64,000 bases of DNA from Bradyrhizobium elkanii WSM2783 (GCF_000472865.1 NZ_AXAP01000028.1:40558-104557); one strand, 5' to 3'; shown: positions 8,865 through 18,436, counted from the first letter of the stretch. Translations and numbers: made by a program. Notes: a model not told the origin generated them from the sequence alone.

Positions 8865-9814
8865 GATCCGGGCCTCCGCGCGACGTCTGAAATCTTGATG
8901 GGTTTCGGCAACAGGCCGAGGGCAAAGAACGTGTCCGCCACCTGCTGCTGGTCGGCGATCACGGAATCGGTGAGCGGCTTGATGCCGTAGGACTGGCGCT
9001 TCAACGCCACCTCGACCACCGGCACCGAAAGGCCGATCGACGGCGCGAGTTGCTCGGCGACCGCGTGGATGTCGCCCTTGGCCCAGTCATCGACCTCGCT
9101 CAATTGCGCGAGCACGAGATCGACGATCTTCGCATCGCTCTCCAGGAACTTCTTCGAGGAGAAATAGAACTGGTAGTTCGAGACGATGCCGGTGCCGTCG
9201 GCCAGCGTGCGCGCGCCGGTCGCAGCTTCCGCCGCGGCCTGGAACGGATCCCAGATCACCCAGGCATCGACCGAGCCGCGCTCGAAGGCGGCGCGCGCAT
9301 CGGCGGGCGCGAGAAACACCGGCTCAATCTCGGAATATTTGACGCCGGCTTTCTCCAGGGCCTTTACCAGGAGATAATGGACGTTGGAGCCCTTGTTCAG
9401 CGCGACCTTCTTGCCCTTGAGATCGGCAACCGACTTCAGCGGGCTGTCCTTCGGCACAAGGATCGCTTCGCCTTTCGGCGCCGGCGCCTCATAGGCGACA
9501 TATTGGATGGGCGCGCCAGCGGCCTGCGCGAAGATCGGCGGCGCTTCACCGGTGTTGCCGAAATCGATCGCGCCGACATTGAGCGCCTCGAGCAGCGGCG
9601 GTCCGGAGGGGAATTCGGTCCACACCACCTTGTAGCCGACCGCCTTCAGCTTCTCCTCGAGCGTGCCCTTGCTCTTGAGCAGAACCAGCTTGCCGTATTT
9701 CTGGAAGCCGATGCGGACGGTTTTCTCCTGCCCGTAGGACGCGCTGACGGCGGCGGCGACAATGCTGACTGAAAGCACCGCGCTGGTGATCCAGCGTTGA
9801 ATGATACGTCGCAT
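8861..9814 (-). CDS. ssuA: Aliphatic sulfonate-binding periplasmic protein
   Basis: A 317-residue substrate-binding protein that delivers sulfonates to SsuBC. A cleavable signal peptide is visible (hydrophobic run SAVLSVSIVAAAVSASYGQE, residues ~11-30). The mature part shows the family patterns VRIGFQKYGKLVLLKSKG, FPSGPPLLEALNVGAIDFG and VALNKGSNVHYLLVKALEKAG. It overlaps ssuD by four bases and follows a second, related binding protein by 24 bases. The exact ligand cannot be read from sequence. Confidence 0.9.
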   Translation of the reverse strand: MRRIIQRWITSAVLSVSIVAAAVSASYGQEKTVRIGFQKYGKLVLLKSKGTLEEKLKAVGYKVVWTEFPSGPPLLEALNVGAIDFGNTGEAPPIFAQAAGAPIQYVAYEAPAPKGEAILVPKDSPLKSVADLKGKKVALNKGSNVHYLLVKALEKAGVKYSEIEPVFLAPADARAAFERGSVDAWVIWDPFQAAAEAATGARTLADGTGIVSNYQFYFSSKKFLESDAKIVDLVLAQLSEVDDWAKGDIHAVAEQLAPSIGLSVPVVEVALKRQSYGIKPLTDSVIADQQQVADTFFALGLLPKPIKISDVARRPGS

Positions 9815-9838
9815 GATGACCTCTGCGTGGAAATGAAC

Positions 9839-10795
9839 TCAGCTCTGGGGGTTGCGCCAGACGATGTCGCGGATCGCGATCTGTTTCGGGATCAGGCCGA
9901 GCTTGAAGAAGCGGTCGGCAACGCCCTGCTGGGTCGCGACGATGTCATCGGTGACTGGCCCGATCTTGAACGCGGCGCGATTGGCGGCGACGGTCTGGAT
10001 GTCGAGCGGAACGCCGGTCACAGCGCTGAGCGATTTGGCCACTTCGTCGCGGTGCGCCTCCGCCCACGTCGCGGTCGACGCGATGACGTCGTTGATCTGT
10101 TGCAGGATCGGACCGTGATTTTTCGAAAAGTCGCGGTTGGCGATGAAGAACGAGTTGGTCTTGGTGATCTCGTAGGAGTTCACCAGGATGCGGCCGTTCT
10201 GCTTGGTCTCGGCGATGGCGAAATAGGGATCCCAGACCGCCCAGGCATCGATGCTGCCATTGACGAATGCCGGCCCCGCGTCCGGCGGCGTCAGATAGAC
10301 CGGCGTGATATCGTTGTAGGTGAGCCCGGCCTTTTCCAGCGTCTGCACCACGATGTTGTGCGCGCTGGAACCCTTGGTGAAGCCGATGCGCTTGCCCTTG
10401 AGATCGGCAATCGTGCGGATGGCCGAGTTCTGCGGCACCAATATCCCTTGGCCGTTGGTGATCGGCTGGCCGGCGGCATAAACGATCGCCGCGCCGGCAG
10501 CTTGCGCAAATACCGGTGGCGAGTCGCCGACCGCACCGTAGTCGATGCTACCGACATTCATCGCTTCCATCATCGGCGGGCCCGAGGAAAACTCGACCCA
10601 TTTCACCTCGATGCCGGCCGACTTGAAATGATTTTCCAAGGTTGCGCGCTGCCGCGCGATAACCAGCACGCCGGTCTTCTGGTAGCCGACACGAATTTCC
10701 TTTAGCGCCGCCTCGGCCTGCGCGCGCAAGGGCAAAGCAGCGACGGCGGCAGAGCCGAGCGACAGTGTTAGGAACTCGCGACGCTTCACTACCAA
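9839..10795 (-). CDS. Second aliphatic sulfonate-type substrate-binding protein
   Basis: A 318-residue paralogue of the downstream SsuA, sharing patterns such as IRVGYQKTGVLVIARQR, FSSGPPMMEAMNVGSIDYG and IGFTKGSSAHNIVVQTLEKAG. A Tat-like N-terminus is present (KRREFLTLSLGSAAVAALP, residues 4-22), unlike the Sec-type signal of its neighbour. It is the first gene of the minus-strand operon. A second binding protein with one permease/ATPase pair suggests a wider substrate range, but that is inference. The Tat-like signal is an oddity worth noting. Confidence 0.87.
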   Translation of the reverse strand: MVVKRREFLTLSLGSAAVAALPLRAQAEAALKEIRVGYQKTGVLVIARQRATLENHFKSAGIEVKWVEFSSGPPMMEAMNVGSIDYGAVGDSPPVFAQAAGAAIVYAAGQPITNGQGILVPQNSAIRTIADLKGKRIGFTKGSSAHNIVVQTLEKAGLTYNDITPVYLTPPDAGPAFVNGSIDAWAVWDPYFAIAETKQNGRILVNSYEITKTNSFFIANRDFSKNHGPILQQINDVIASTATWAEAHRDEVAKSLSAVTGVPLDIQTVAANRAAFKIGPVTDDIVATQQGVADRFFKLGLIPKQIAIRDIVWRNPQS

Positions 10796-11166
10796 AATTC
10801 TCCTGACGATCGAGCGCGTTATCCGCGCGCCATCATGCGGCGTCAGGGAATGATGGGGGGCACGAATGAGGCTGTCGAGGACCCCGAAAAAATAGCGATG
10901 CCCGCACTGCCATCGGGCACCGGACGCGCGGTTTCTTTCAAGCCGCGGATTGTGCGTAGCGAAATATTTCCTTCACGAAATCGGGATGCAGACAGCTCTC
11001 CGCTGTCATCATCAGCGAAAGCAGACGATCCAGTAACCACCGGCGCAAGAGCACGGGCCGAATGCCGCGGCGCACTGGATGCCCGCCGGAGCCTGTCATC
11101 GGGCGGCGCTTCGCGCTGATCCGTTGGCGGGCATGACGGTGGAGTGTGGCGCTGCCTACAAATTTG
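10796..11166. other. Intergenic stretch with a partial palindromic repeat
   Basis: This 371-base gap lies upstream of the sulfonate operon and downstream of the luciferase-like gene, both on the minus strand. Around 11028-11145 it contains repeat-like arms (GGATGCCCGCC ... GGCGGGCATGACGG) and the CCTGTCATCGGGCGGCGCTTCGCGC block also found at 19230-19260. The operon promoter should lie near 10800-10870, but I cannot point to a clear box. Confidence 0.5.
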
Positions 11167-12381
11167 TCAGCCGCTCGCTGCTGCCTTCTCCGCTTGCGAA
11201 CCAGGGTTGATCGACAGTTTGCCGTAACGATCCCTGAACGCCTCGGTGTCGATCTCCTCGAGCTTGATCTCGCCGCTCATCACGCCCTGCTTCCATGCAT
11301 CGTGCTCGGGATCGTGCTGGAACTCCGGCATCACTTCGCTGGCAAACAATTCGAGCGACTCGCAGATGTGGTCGTGGGTGTTCTTGCCGGCTTGATTGAG
11401 CAGGATCACCTGGTCGATGTGCGAGGTGCGGAAGCGGCGCAGCTTCCTGCGGATGGTTTCAGGCGATCCGATCAGACCGCCGCGCAGTGCGGCTTCCTGC
11501 GCTTCCGGATTGTCGCGCTTCCATTTGTTGTACTCGTCCCACATGTTGACGGTGCCTGGCGCCGGCCGCTGCCGGTTTTGCGACGCGCCATAATAGCGCA
11601 GCGCGAACTGGAAGAAGGTGGCGCCGTCGGCGCGGGCGCGCGCTTCTTCATCCGTCTTGGCGCACATGAAGAACGACACCAGCGCCATGTTGGGATTGAT
11701 CTGGTAGTCGGCGAGCTTCTTCAGCCGCTTGGTGATCGCGTTGTAATAGGCATGCACCCAGGCATGCGCCGCGTCCGCGCTGACGAACTGAAAGCCGAGC
11801 GCGCCGAAGCCATGCTGCCCGGCGCGCTCGATGGTCGGCAATTGCGAGCACGCCATCCAGAGCGGCGGATGCGGCTTCTGCACCGGCTTCGGCACCACGT
11901 TGCGCAAGGGGATATCGAAATATTTGCCGTGATGCTCGGTGCCGATCTTGGTGAACATCGGGAAGATCGCAGCGACCGCCTCTTCGAACACCTCCCGCTT
12001 GGTCTCCATATCGCGGCCGAACGGCGTCAATTCGGTGATCGAGGCGCTCTCGCCCATGCCGAATTCGCAGCGCCCGTTGCTGAGGAGATCGAGGACTGCG
12101 ACCCGCTCTGCGACACGCGCGGGATGATTGGTCGTGAGCTGCAGGATGCCATGCCCGAGCCGGATGTTGCGGGTGCGCTGGCTTGCCGCAGCCAGGAACG
12201 ATTCCGGCGCCGGCGAGTGCGAGTATTCTTCGAGGAAGTGATGTTCCACGACCCAGGCATAGTCGTAGCCGAGCCGATCGGCGGTCTCGAGCTGCGTCAA
12301 TGCGTCCTGGTAAAGCTTGAACTCGTCGCCCTCGTTCCACGGACGCGGCAGTTGCAGCTCGTAGAAGATGCCGAATTTCAT
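11167..12381 (-). CDS. LLM-class flavin-dependent oxidoreductase
   Basis: A 404-residue luciferase-like monooxygenase, distinct from SsuD. I start it at 12381 (MKFGIFYELQLPRPW), where CGGGAG precedes the ATG; an upstream in-frame extension to 12552 has no such support. Family stretches include WVVEHHFLEEYSHSPAPE and LGHGILQLTTNHPARVAERVA. Proteins of this group oxidise diverse substrates with reduced flavin; the substrate is unknown. It is separated from the sulfonate operon by 371 bases, so it may be an independent unit that shares the flavin reductase. Confidence 0.85.
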   Translation of the reverse strand: MKFGIFYELQLPRPWNEGDEFKLYQDALTQLETADRLGYDYAWVVEHHFLEEYSHSPAPESFLAAASQRTRNIRLGHGILQLTTNHPARVAERVAVLDLLSNGRCEFGMGESASITELTPFGRDMETKREVFEEAVAAIFPMFTKIGTEHHGKYFDIPLRNVVPKPVQKPHPPLWMACSQLPTIERAGQHGFGALGFQFVSADAAHAWVHAYYNAITKRLKKLADYQINPNMALVSFFMCAKTDEEARARADGATFFQFALRYYGASQNRQRPAPGTVNMWDEYNKWKRDNPEAQEAALRGGLIGSPETIRRKLRRFRTSHIDQVILLNQAGKNTHDHICESLELFASEVMPEFQHDPEHDAWKQGVMSGEIKLEEIDTEAFRDRYGKLSINPGSQAEKAAASG

Positions 12382-12551
12382 GGCGTCGCTCCCGTACGTC
12401 TTGTTTGTTTGGTGCAGTGTATTGCCGGGGCGCGCGAAGTCCAGCCTTTGCCAATTCCGGATGGCGGAAGACGCGCGCTGCAACCAAACAGTAACCTTGC
12501 GGGTAGCGGCGCCGCCGAATCCGCTTCGAGCTAATATAGTTTTGGCGCGCA

Positions 12552-12565
12552 TTGATTTAGATCAG
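12552..12565. promoter_or_regulatory. FixK/FNR-like box upstream of napE
   Basis: TTGATTTAGATCAG matches the TTGAT-N4-ATCAA consensus of CRP/FNR-type anaerobic regulators at nine of ten positions. It is about 86 bases before the napE start. In Bradyrhizobium nap genes are known to respond to low oxygen through FixK2, which fits. The site also lies about 170 bases upstream of the divergent luciferase-like gene. Confidence 0.7.
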
Positions 12566-12650
12566 TGCTAAAGTATCCCAGCGACGTTACTTTTTATCGG
12601 AAGGCAACGAGGCCTTCCCCCACACAATCCAAATCGAATCGAGACGACGT

Positions 12651-12836
12651 ATGTCGGCAACCAGCGACGATGCGAGCGCGAGGCCGCGCCGTAGGCGCAT
12701 GGAGATCTTCGCATTTCTTTTTCTCACGGCAGTTGTGATGCCCGCTTTGGCCGTGGCCACGGTGGGCAGCTACGGACTTGCTGTGTGGATCTATCAGATG
12801 ATCGCGGGCCCACCGGGCCCTCCCCCGCCACATTGA
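12651..12836 (+). CDS. napE: Periplasmic nitrate reductase accessory protein NapE
   Basis: A 61-residue single-pass membrane protein, first gene of the nap operon. Charged N-terminus (ARPRRRRMEIF) precedes one hydrophobic span (AFLFLTAVVMPALAVATVGSYGLAVWIY, written in parts by position 21-48) and a Pro-rich tail. Size, the MEIFAFLFLTAVV pattern and position before napD identify it. The role of NapE is not well established. Confidence 0.9.
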   Translation: MSATSDDASARPRRRRMEIFAFLFLTAVVMPALAVATVGSYGLAVWIYQMIAGPPGPPPPH

Positions 12837-12864
12837 TCAGCCGATTTCTCAAGGAACACCCGAC

Positions 12865-13191
12865 ATGATCAGAGCTCAGACCACCATCGACCGCCGAGCG
12901 CTCATCACGGGCCGCGTCCTGCAGGCCGAGCCTGTCGTGCCGCCGCCCGGCGGCGAGATCGCCAGCATCCTCGTGCAAACCCGGCCTGAGCGGCTCGATG
13001 CCACCGAAGCTGCGATCACGGCACTGCGCGGCTGCGAGATTTACGGCCGCGATGAGAAGGGAAAGCTCGTGGTCGTCGTGGATGCGCCCGACGCAAGCTC
13101 GCTCGGCGCGACCCTCAACACGATTTCCGCGCTGCCCAACGTCTATTCCGCCTCGCTCGTGTTCCACGCCGTCGACGCCGATAACGTGTGA
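12865..13191 (+). CDS. napD: NapD chaperone for nitrate reductase maturation
   Basis: NapD is a cytoplasmic chaperone that binds the Tat signal of NapA and holds back export until the cofactor is in. The 108-residue product carries the NapD pattern ASILVQTRPERLDATEAAI near residues 32-50 and GKLVVVVDA in the middle. It lies 28 bases after napE and 43 bases before napA. Confidence 0.92.
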   Translation: MIRAQTTIDRRALITGRVLQAEPVVPPPGGEIASILVQTRPERLDATEAAITALRGCEIYGRDEKGKLVVVVDAPDASSLGATLNTISALPNVYSASLVFHAVDADNV

Positions 13192-13234
13192 TGACACGTG
13201 ATCGGCCGCCCCTTGATGAAGGGAAGGAAATGCC

Positions 13235-15748
13235 ATGACCGCCCCCAAGCTGGATCGCCGCCAGGTCCTGAAACTGGAAGCCGCCGCGATGGCGGCGCTC
13301 GCCGGAGGCATGCCGGTTGCGGCAGGTGCCGCCAACCTCGTCACCGAACGCGCCGAGAGCGAAATGAAGTGGGACAAGGCGCCGTGCCGCTTCTGCGGCA
13401 CCGGCTGCAGCGTGATGGTCGCGACCAAGGACAACCGCGTCGTCGCCACCCACGGCGACATCAAGTCGGAAGTCAACCGCGGCCTGAACTGCGTCAAGGG
13501 CTATTTCCTCTCCAAGATCATGTACGGCCATGATCGCCTGACCAAGCCTTTGCTGCGCAAGAAGGACGGCAAGTACGACAAGAACGGCGATTTCACCGAA
13601 GTGTCATGGAACGAGGCCTTCGATGTGATGACGGAGAAGTTCAAGGCCGCGCTGAAGAAGCGCGGGCCGAGCGGCATCGGCATGTTCGGCTCCGGCCAGT
13701 GGACGATCTTCGAAGGCTACGCGGCATCAAAGCTGTTCAAGGCCGGCTTCCGCTCCAACAACATCGATCCCAATGCGCGGCATTGCATGGCCTCCACCGC
13801 CGTCGGCTTCATGCGCACTTTCGGCATTGACGAGCCGATGGGCTGTTATGACGACATCGAGGCCACTGATGCCTTCGTGCTGTGGGGCTCGAACATGGCG
13901 GAGATGCACCCGATCCTGTGGACCCGGGTCGCCGACCGCCGCCTCTCGGCGCCGCATGTGCGCGTTGCCGTGCTTTCGACCTTCGAGCACCGCTCGTTCG
14001 ATCTCGCCGACATCGGCCTCGTGTTCAAGCCGCAGACTGACCTCTATCTGCTCAACGCGATCGCCAACCACATCGTCAAGACCGGACGGGTCAACAAGGA
14101 TTTCGTCGACAAGCACACGCTGTTCAAGCGCGGCCAGACCGATATCGGCTACGGCCTGCGGCCCGACCACCCGCTGGAGAAGAAGGCGACCGGCCGCGCC
14201 AAGGCGGGCGATGCCCAGGACATGACTTATGACGAATACGTCAAGTTCGTCTCCGACTACACGCTGGAGAAAGCGGCCGACATGGCCGGCGTCCCGCTCA
14301 GCCGGCTGCAGGCACTCGCCGAGCTCTATGCCGATCCGAAGGTCAAGGTCACGAGCTTCTGGACCATGGGCTTCAACCAGCACACCCGCGGCGTCTGGTG
14401 CAACAACCTCGTCTACAACATCCACCTCCTGACCGGAAAAATCTCCGAGCCCGGCAACAGCCCGTTCTCGCTGACCGGCCAGCCATCGGCCTGCGGCACC
14501 GCGCGCGAGGTCGGCACCTTCTCGCACCGCCTGCCGGCCGACATGGTCGTGACCAACAAGGAGCATCGCGCCAAGGCCGAGCACATCTGGAAGCTTCCGG
14601 AAGGCACCATTCCCGACAAGCCCGGCTATCATGCCGTGCTGCAGAACCGAATGCTGAAGGACGGGCTGCTCAACGCCTACTGGATCCAGGTCAACAACAA
14701 CCTGCAGGCCGCCGCCAACGGCAACGAGGAGACCTATCCCGGCTACCGCAACCCCGAGAATTTCATCGTGGTGTCGGACGCCTATCCGACCGTGACGGCG
14801 CTGGCCGCCGACCTCATCCTGCCGACGGCGATGTGGGTCGAGAAGGAAGGCGCCTATGGCAACGCCGAACGCCGCACCCATACCTGGCACCAACTGGTGT
14901 CGGCGCCGGGCGAGGCGCGCTCCGACCTCTGGCAGCTCATGGAGTTCTCCAAACGCTTCAAGGTCGAGGAGGTCTGGCCGGAAGAGTTGATCGCGAAGAT
15001 GCCGGAGTATCGCGGCAAGACGCTGTTCGACGTCCTCTACCGCAACGGCCAGGTCGACAAGTTCCCGGTCACCGACATCGAGGCCGGCTACGCCAATGAC
15101 GAGTCGAAGGCGTTCGGCTTCTACGTCCACAAAGGCCTGTTCGAGGAATATGCCTCGTTCGGCCGCGGCCACGGCCACGACCTCGCGCCGTACGACACCT
15201 ATCACGAGGTGCGCGGATTGCGCTGGCCTGTCGTCAACGGCCAGGAGACCCGCTGGCGCTTCCGCGAGGGGCTCGACCCCTACGTCCAGCAGGGCACCGG
15301 CGTTCAGTTCTATGGCTTCCCCGACGGCAAGGCGCGAATCTTCGCACTGCCCTACGAGCCGCCGGCGGAATCGCCCGACAAGGACTTTCCGTTCTGGCTC
15401 TCGACCGGCCGCGTGCTGGAGCATTGGCACTCCGGCACCATGACCCGCCGCGTTCCCGAACTCTACCGGGCATTTCCTGAAGCCGTCTGCTTCATGCACC
15501 CCGACGACGCCGCTGATCTGAAGCTGCGCCGCGGCGACGAGGTCAGGGTGGAATCCCGCCGCGGTTTCATCCGCGTCCGGCTGGAGACCCGCGGTCGCGA
15601 CAAGCCGCCGCGCGGCCTGGTGTTCGTGCCCTGGTTCGATGAATCCAAGCTCATCAACAAGGTGACGCTGGATGCGACCGATCCGATTTCGCTGCAGACC
15701 GACTACAAGAAATGCGCCGTGCGCATCGAGAAGGTGACGACGACATGA
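13235..15748 (+). CDS. napA: Periplasmic nitrate reductase catalytic subunit NapA
   Basis: NapA reduces nitrate to nitrite in the periplasm with a bis-MGD molybdenum centre. The 837-residue sequence has normal length. It begins with a twin-arginine signal (DRRQVLKLEAAAMAALAGG). The [4Fe-4S] ligands are Cys51, Cys54, Cys58 and Cys86 (CRFCGTGC ... NCVKGY), and Cys184 in ARHCMAS is the expected Mo ligand. The stop overlaps the napB start (ATGA). An open frame of 690 codons lies antisense but is a codon-bias shadow. Confidence 0.98.
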   Translation: MTAPKLDRRQVLKLEAAAMAALAGGMPVAAGAANLVTERAESEMKWDKAPCRFCGTGCSVMVATKDNRVVATHGDIKSEVNRGLNCVKGYFLSKIMYGHDRLTKPLLRKKDGKYDKNGDFTEVSWNEAFDVMTEKFKAALKKRGPSGIGMFGSGQWTIFEGYAASKLFKAGFRSNNIDPNARHCMASTAVGFMRTFGIDEPMGCYDDIEATDAFVLWGSNMAEMHPILWTRVADRRLSAPHVRVAVLSTFEHRSFDLADIGLVFKPQTDLYLLNAIANHIVKTGRVNKDFVDKHTLFKRGQTDIGYGLRPDHPLEKKATGRAKAGDAQDMTYDEYVKFVSDYTLEKAADMAGVPLSRLQALAELYADPKVKVTSFWTMGFNQHTRGVWCNNLVYNIHLLTGKISEPGNSPFSLTGQPSACGTAREVGTFSHRLPADMVVTNKEHRAKAEHIWKLPEGTIPDKPGYHAVLQNRMLKDGLLNAYWIQVNNNLQAAANGNEETYPGYRNPENFIVVSDAYPTVTALAADLILPTAMWVEKEGAYGNAERRTHTWHQLVSAPGEARSDLWQLMEFSKRFKVEEVWPEELIAKMPEYRGKTLFDVLYRNGQVDKFPVTDIEAGYANDESKAFGFYVHKGLFEEYASFGRGHGHDLAPYDTYHEVRGLRWPVVNGQETRWRFREGLDPYVQQGTGVQFYGFPDGKARIFALPYEPPAESPDKDFPFWLSTGRVLEHWHSGTMTRRVPELYRAFPEAVCFMHPDDAADLKLRRGDEVRVESRRGFIRVRLETRGRDKPPRGLVFVPWFDESKLINKVTLDATDPISLQTDYKKCAVRIEKVTTT

Positions 15749-16215
15749 TCGGAAAGTCCGCCATCGTTGTTCTTGCCATTGCGCTTGTCGCCGCTTCAAG
15801 CTCGCTGCTCGCGCAAGGCGTCACGTCCGGCCTGCGCGGTCCCGCCCCGCTCAACGAGGAGGGACCGGCGCCGCCGATGACGCCGATGCGCAACACCGCT
15901 GAACGGGAGATCCGCAACTACCCGGAGCAGCCGCCGGTGATCCCGCATTCGATCGACGGCTACCAGGTCGATATGAACGGCAACAAATGCCTGTCCTGCC
16001 ATGCCCGCGCCCGCACCGGCGAATCGCAGGCGCCGATGGTGAGCATCACCCATTTCATGGACCGCGACGGCCAGTTCCTCGCCTCGGTATCGCCGCGTCG
16101 GTACTTCTGCACGGAATGTCACGTTCCGCAGAACGTCACGACGCCGCCGGTGACCAATGATTTCGTCGACATCGACACCATCCTGAATCGCCCAGCACCC
16201 GGTGGCCACCGATGA
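15745..16215 (+). CDS. napB: Diheme cytochrome subunit NapB
   Basis: NapB passes electrons to NapA in the periplasm. I place the start at 15745, inside the napA stop, giving 156 residues with a signal peptide (KSAIVVLAIALVAASSSLLAQ). Two c-type heme motifs are present: CLSCH (82-86) and CTECH (122-126). The stop overlaps the napC start. A longer in-frame start at 15712 would run through napA and remove the clean signal peptide. Confidence 0.95.
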   Translation: MIGKSAIVVLAIALVAASSSLLAQGVTSGLRGPAPLNEEGPAPPMTPMRNTAEREIRNYPEQPPVIPHSIDGYQVDMNGNKCLSCHARARTGESQAPMVSITHFMDRDGQFLASVSPRRYFCTECHVPQNVTTPPVTNDFVDIDTILNRPAPGGHR

Positions 16216-16850
16216 GCGACGTCGACAAGGCGCCGCCAGGCCAAGGCTGGTTTGCGCGGCCGTGGCGTTTTGCCCTCGAACTGTGGGACGTGCTGATCCG
16301 GCCGAGCTCGGTGTTCGGGCTCGGCGTCTTGGTGCTTGCCGGTTTCGTCGCCGGCGTGATCTTCTGGGGCGGCTTCAACACCGCACTGGAACTGACCAAC
16401 ACCGAAAAATTCTGCACCGGCTGTCACGAGATGCGTGACAACGTCTTTGCCGAATTGAAGTCCACCATCCACTTCACCAACCGCTCCGGCGTGCGCGCGA
16501 CCTGCCCGGACTGCCACGTCCCGCACAACTGGACCGACAAGATCGCCCGCAAGATGCAGGCCTCCAAGGAAGTCTGGGGCCATCTTTTCGGCAGCATCGA
16601 CACCCGCGACAAGTTCGTCGACAATCGGCTCGAGCTCGCGCTGCATGAATGGGCGCGGTTCAAGGCCAATGATTCGCTCGAATGCCGCAACTGCCACAGC
16701 GCGCAATCGATGGACATCACCAAGCAGTCGCCGCGGGCGAGCGTGGCGCATCAGCGCTTCCTGTTCACGGGCGAGAAGACCTGTATCGACTGCCACAAGG
16801 GTATCGCTCACCACCTGCCGGATATGCGCGGCGTTCCCGGCTGGCAATAG
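16212..16850 (+). CDS. napC: Tetraheme cytochrome NapC
   Basis: NapC is a membrane-anchored quinol dehydrogenase that feeds NapAB. The 212-residue protein has one N-terminal membrane anchor (SVFGLGVLVLAGFVAGVIFW, residues 33-52) and four heme motifs: CTGCH (68), CPDCH (98), CRNCH (158) and CIDCH (191). Start overlaps the napB stop by four bases. This completes napEDABC; no napF, G or H is seen. Confidence 0.96.
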   Translation: MSDVDKAPPGQGWFARPWRFALELWDVLIRPSSVFGLGVLVLAGFVAGVIFWGGFNTALELTNTEKFCTGCHEMRDNVFAELKSTIHFTNRSGVRATCPDCHVPHNWTDKIARKMQASKEVWGHLFGSIDTRDKFVDNRLELALHEWARFKANDSLECRNCHSAQSMDITKQSPRASVAHQRFLFTGEKTCIDCHKGIAHHLPDMRGVPGWQ

Positions 16851-16974
16851 GCTTGGGTATCTTTGGGTATCCTGGGGCGGCCGGCCGGCACCTTGCGCCG
16901 GCAGCCTGAATGGCTAGGTTGAGGGGCTGAGTCGGCGGGCGATCGCCCGCTTGTCCTCTCCTCCGCCGAGACCC

Positions 16975-18084
16975 ATGACCACCTTTACGCCGCATCAGGA
17001 TTCCGCGCTACAAGCCGTCGCCGACTGGCTCAAGGCAAAACCCGGCCGGAACGGCACGCCGCCGATTTTCCGCCTGTTCGGCTATGCCGGCACCGGCAAG
17101 ACCACGCTCGCACGCCACATCGCTGAAGGCGTCGATGGCGAGGTCAAGTTCGCGGCGTTCACCGGCAAGGCGGCGCTGGTGATGCGCAACAAGGGCTGCG
17201 AGAGCGCCTCCACGATCCATTCGCTGATCTACCGCGCCCGCGAATCCGGCGTCGAGCAGCCGACATTCGAATTGTGGGACGACGCGCCGGCATCGAAAGC
17301 CAAGCTGATCGTGATCGACGAATGCTCGATGGTGGATGCCGAGCTCGGCCGCGACCTGATGTCGTTCGACTGTCCACTGCTCGTGCTCGGCGATCCCGCG
17401 CAGCTTCCGCCGATCCAGGGCGCCGGCTTCTTCACCAATGCCGAGCCCGACGCGATGCTGACCGAGGTGCATCGCCAGGCGCAGGACGATCCGATCGTGC
17501 GGATGTCGATGGACATCCGCGAAGGCCGCGAGCTCGAGATCGGCCGCCATGGCGAGAGCGAGGTGGTGCCGCGCAACGAGCTCGATCCCGAGCGCGTCAT
17601 GAACGCCGACCAGGTGCTGGTCGGCCGCAACAACACCCGCCGCGCCTACAACATGCGGATGCGACAGCGGCAGAACATCGAGGATCCCTTGCCGGTCGCC
17701 GGCGACAAGCTGGTCTGCCTGCGCAACAACCGCAAGAAGGGCCTGTTCAACGGCGGCCTGTGGCGGGTGAAAGCGCGCGCACAATCGAAATCCAAGATCA
17801 TCACCATGCGCGTGATGCCGGACGAGGATTTCGGCCACAAGGTCACCAAGGTCTCCGTGCGCGGCGAATGCTTCGGCGGCGCCATCGAGAGCATCCCATG
17901 GGAACAGCGCAAGCCCTACGACGAATTCGACTACGGCTATGTGCTCACCGTGCACAAGTCACAGGGCTCGCAATGGGACGACGTCGTGCTGTTCGACGAA
18001 AGTTTTGCGTTCCAGGACAGCCGCGCGAGGTGGCTGTACACGGGGATCACGCGCGCGGCGAAGCGATTGAGCGTGGTGGTGTAA
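16975..18084 (+). CDS. RecD-like ATP-dependent DNA helicase
   Basis: A 369-residue superfamily 1 helicase of the small RecD/AAA type. Walker A is GYAGTGKTT (36-44), Walker B/DEAD-like VIDECSMVDAE, a third motif LGDPAQLPPI, and the C-terminal UvrD/RecD motif DYGYVLTVHKSQGSQWD followed by YTGITRA. I use the ATG at 16975; a TTG eight codons upstream is also possible. There are no RecB/RecC genes near, so it is a stand-alone helicase. Biological role unknown. Confidence 0.85.
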   Translation: MTTFTPHQDSALQAVADWLKAKPGRNGTPPIFRLFGYAGTGKTTLARHIAEGVDGEVKFAAFTGKAALVMRNKGCESASTIHSLIYRARESGVEQPTFELWDDAPASKAKLIVIDECSMVDAELGRDLMSFDCPLLVLGDPAQLPPIQGAGFFTNAEPDAMLTEVHRQAQDDPIVRMSMDIREGRELEIGRHGESEVVPRNELDPERVMNADQVLVGRNNTRRAYNMRMRQRQNIEDPLPVAGDKLVCLRNNRKKGLFNGGLWRVKARAQSKSKIITMRVMPDEDFGHKVTKVSVRGECFGGAIESIPWEQRKPYDEFDYGYVLTVHKSQGSQWDDVVLFDESFAFQDSRARWLYTGITRAAKRLSVVV

Positions 18085-18436
18085 GGCCACGGGCGAGATC
18101 CGGGCCTCATGGTTCGAGACGGCGCTTGGCGCCTCCTCACCATGAGGGTTTGGCAGTTGCCCGAGGGCGGGTGGATAAGCGCCTGCAGCTCCGTCTCCGA
18201 GCGACCACACTTCCCCTCATCCTGAGGAGCGCGCAGCGCGTCTCGAAGGATGAGGCCACCGGCGGTGCCTCTTGCATCCGCGCCGCGCCGCCCAGGTTCA
18301 CGGACTCGTGTCCATCCGGCCGTAACACCCCCCTCCCCAGCCCGTATCTTCGGCATCCAGGGGAAGACCGCCCGATTTCCGAAACCCGGCTTCCGTTCTA
18401 GACTGGCTCCAGGCCCTCCCATCCAAAGAGGAAACC
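18085..18436. repeat. Intergenic region with two CCTCAT-type palindromes
   Basis: Two related palindromes lie here: 18105-18147 (CCTCATGGTTCGAGACG ... CCATGAGG) and 18215-18255 (CCTCATCCTGAGGAGCGC ... AAGGATGAGG). Both fit the CTCAT-centred repeats common in Bradyrhizobium. The rest of the gap before msrA holds no gene that I can support. Confidence 0.75.

Noticed and set aside
13727..15799. Open frame of 690 codons on the minus strand across napA
   Set aside because: It mirrors the codon bias of napA, has no family match and no ribosome-binding site.
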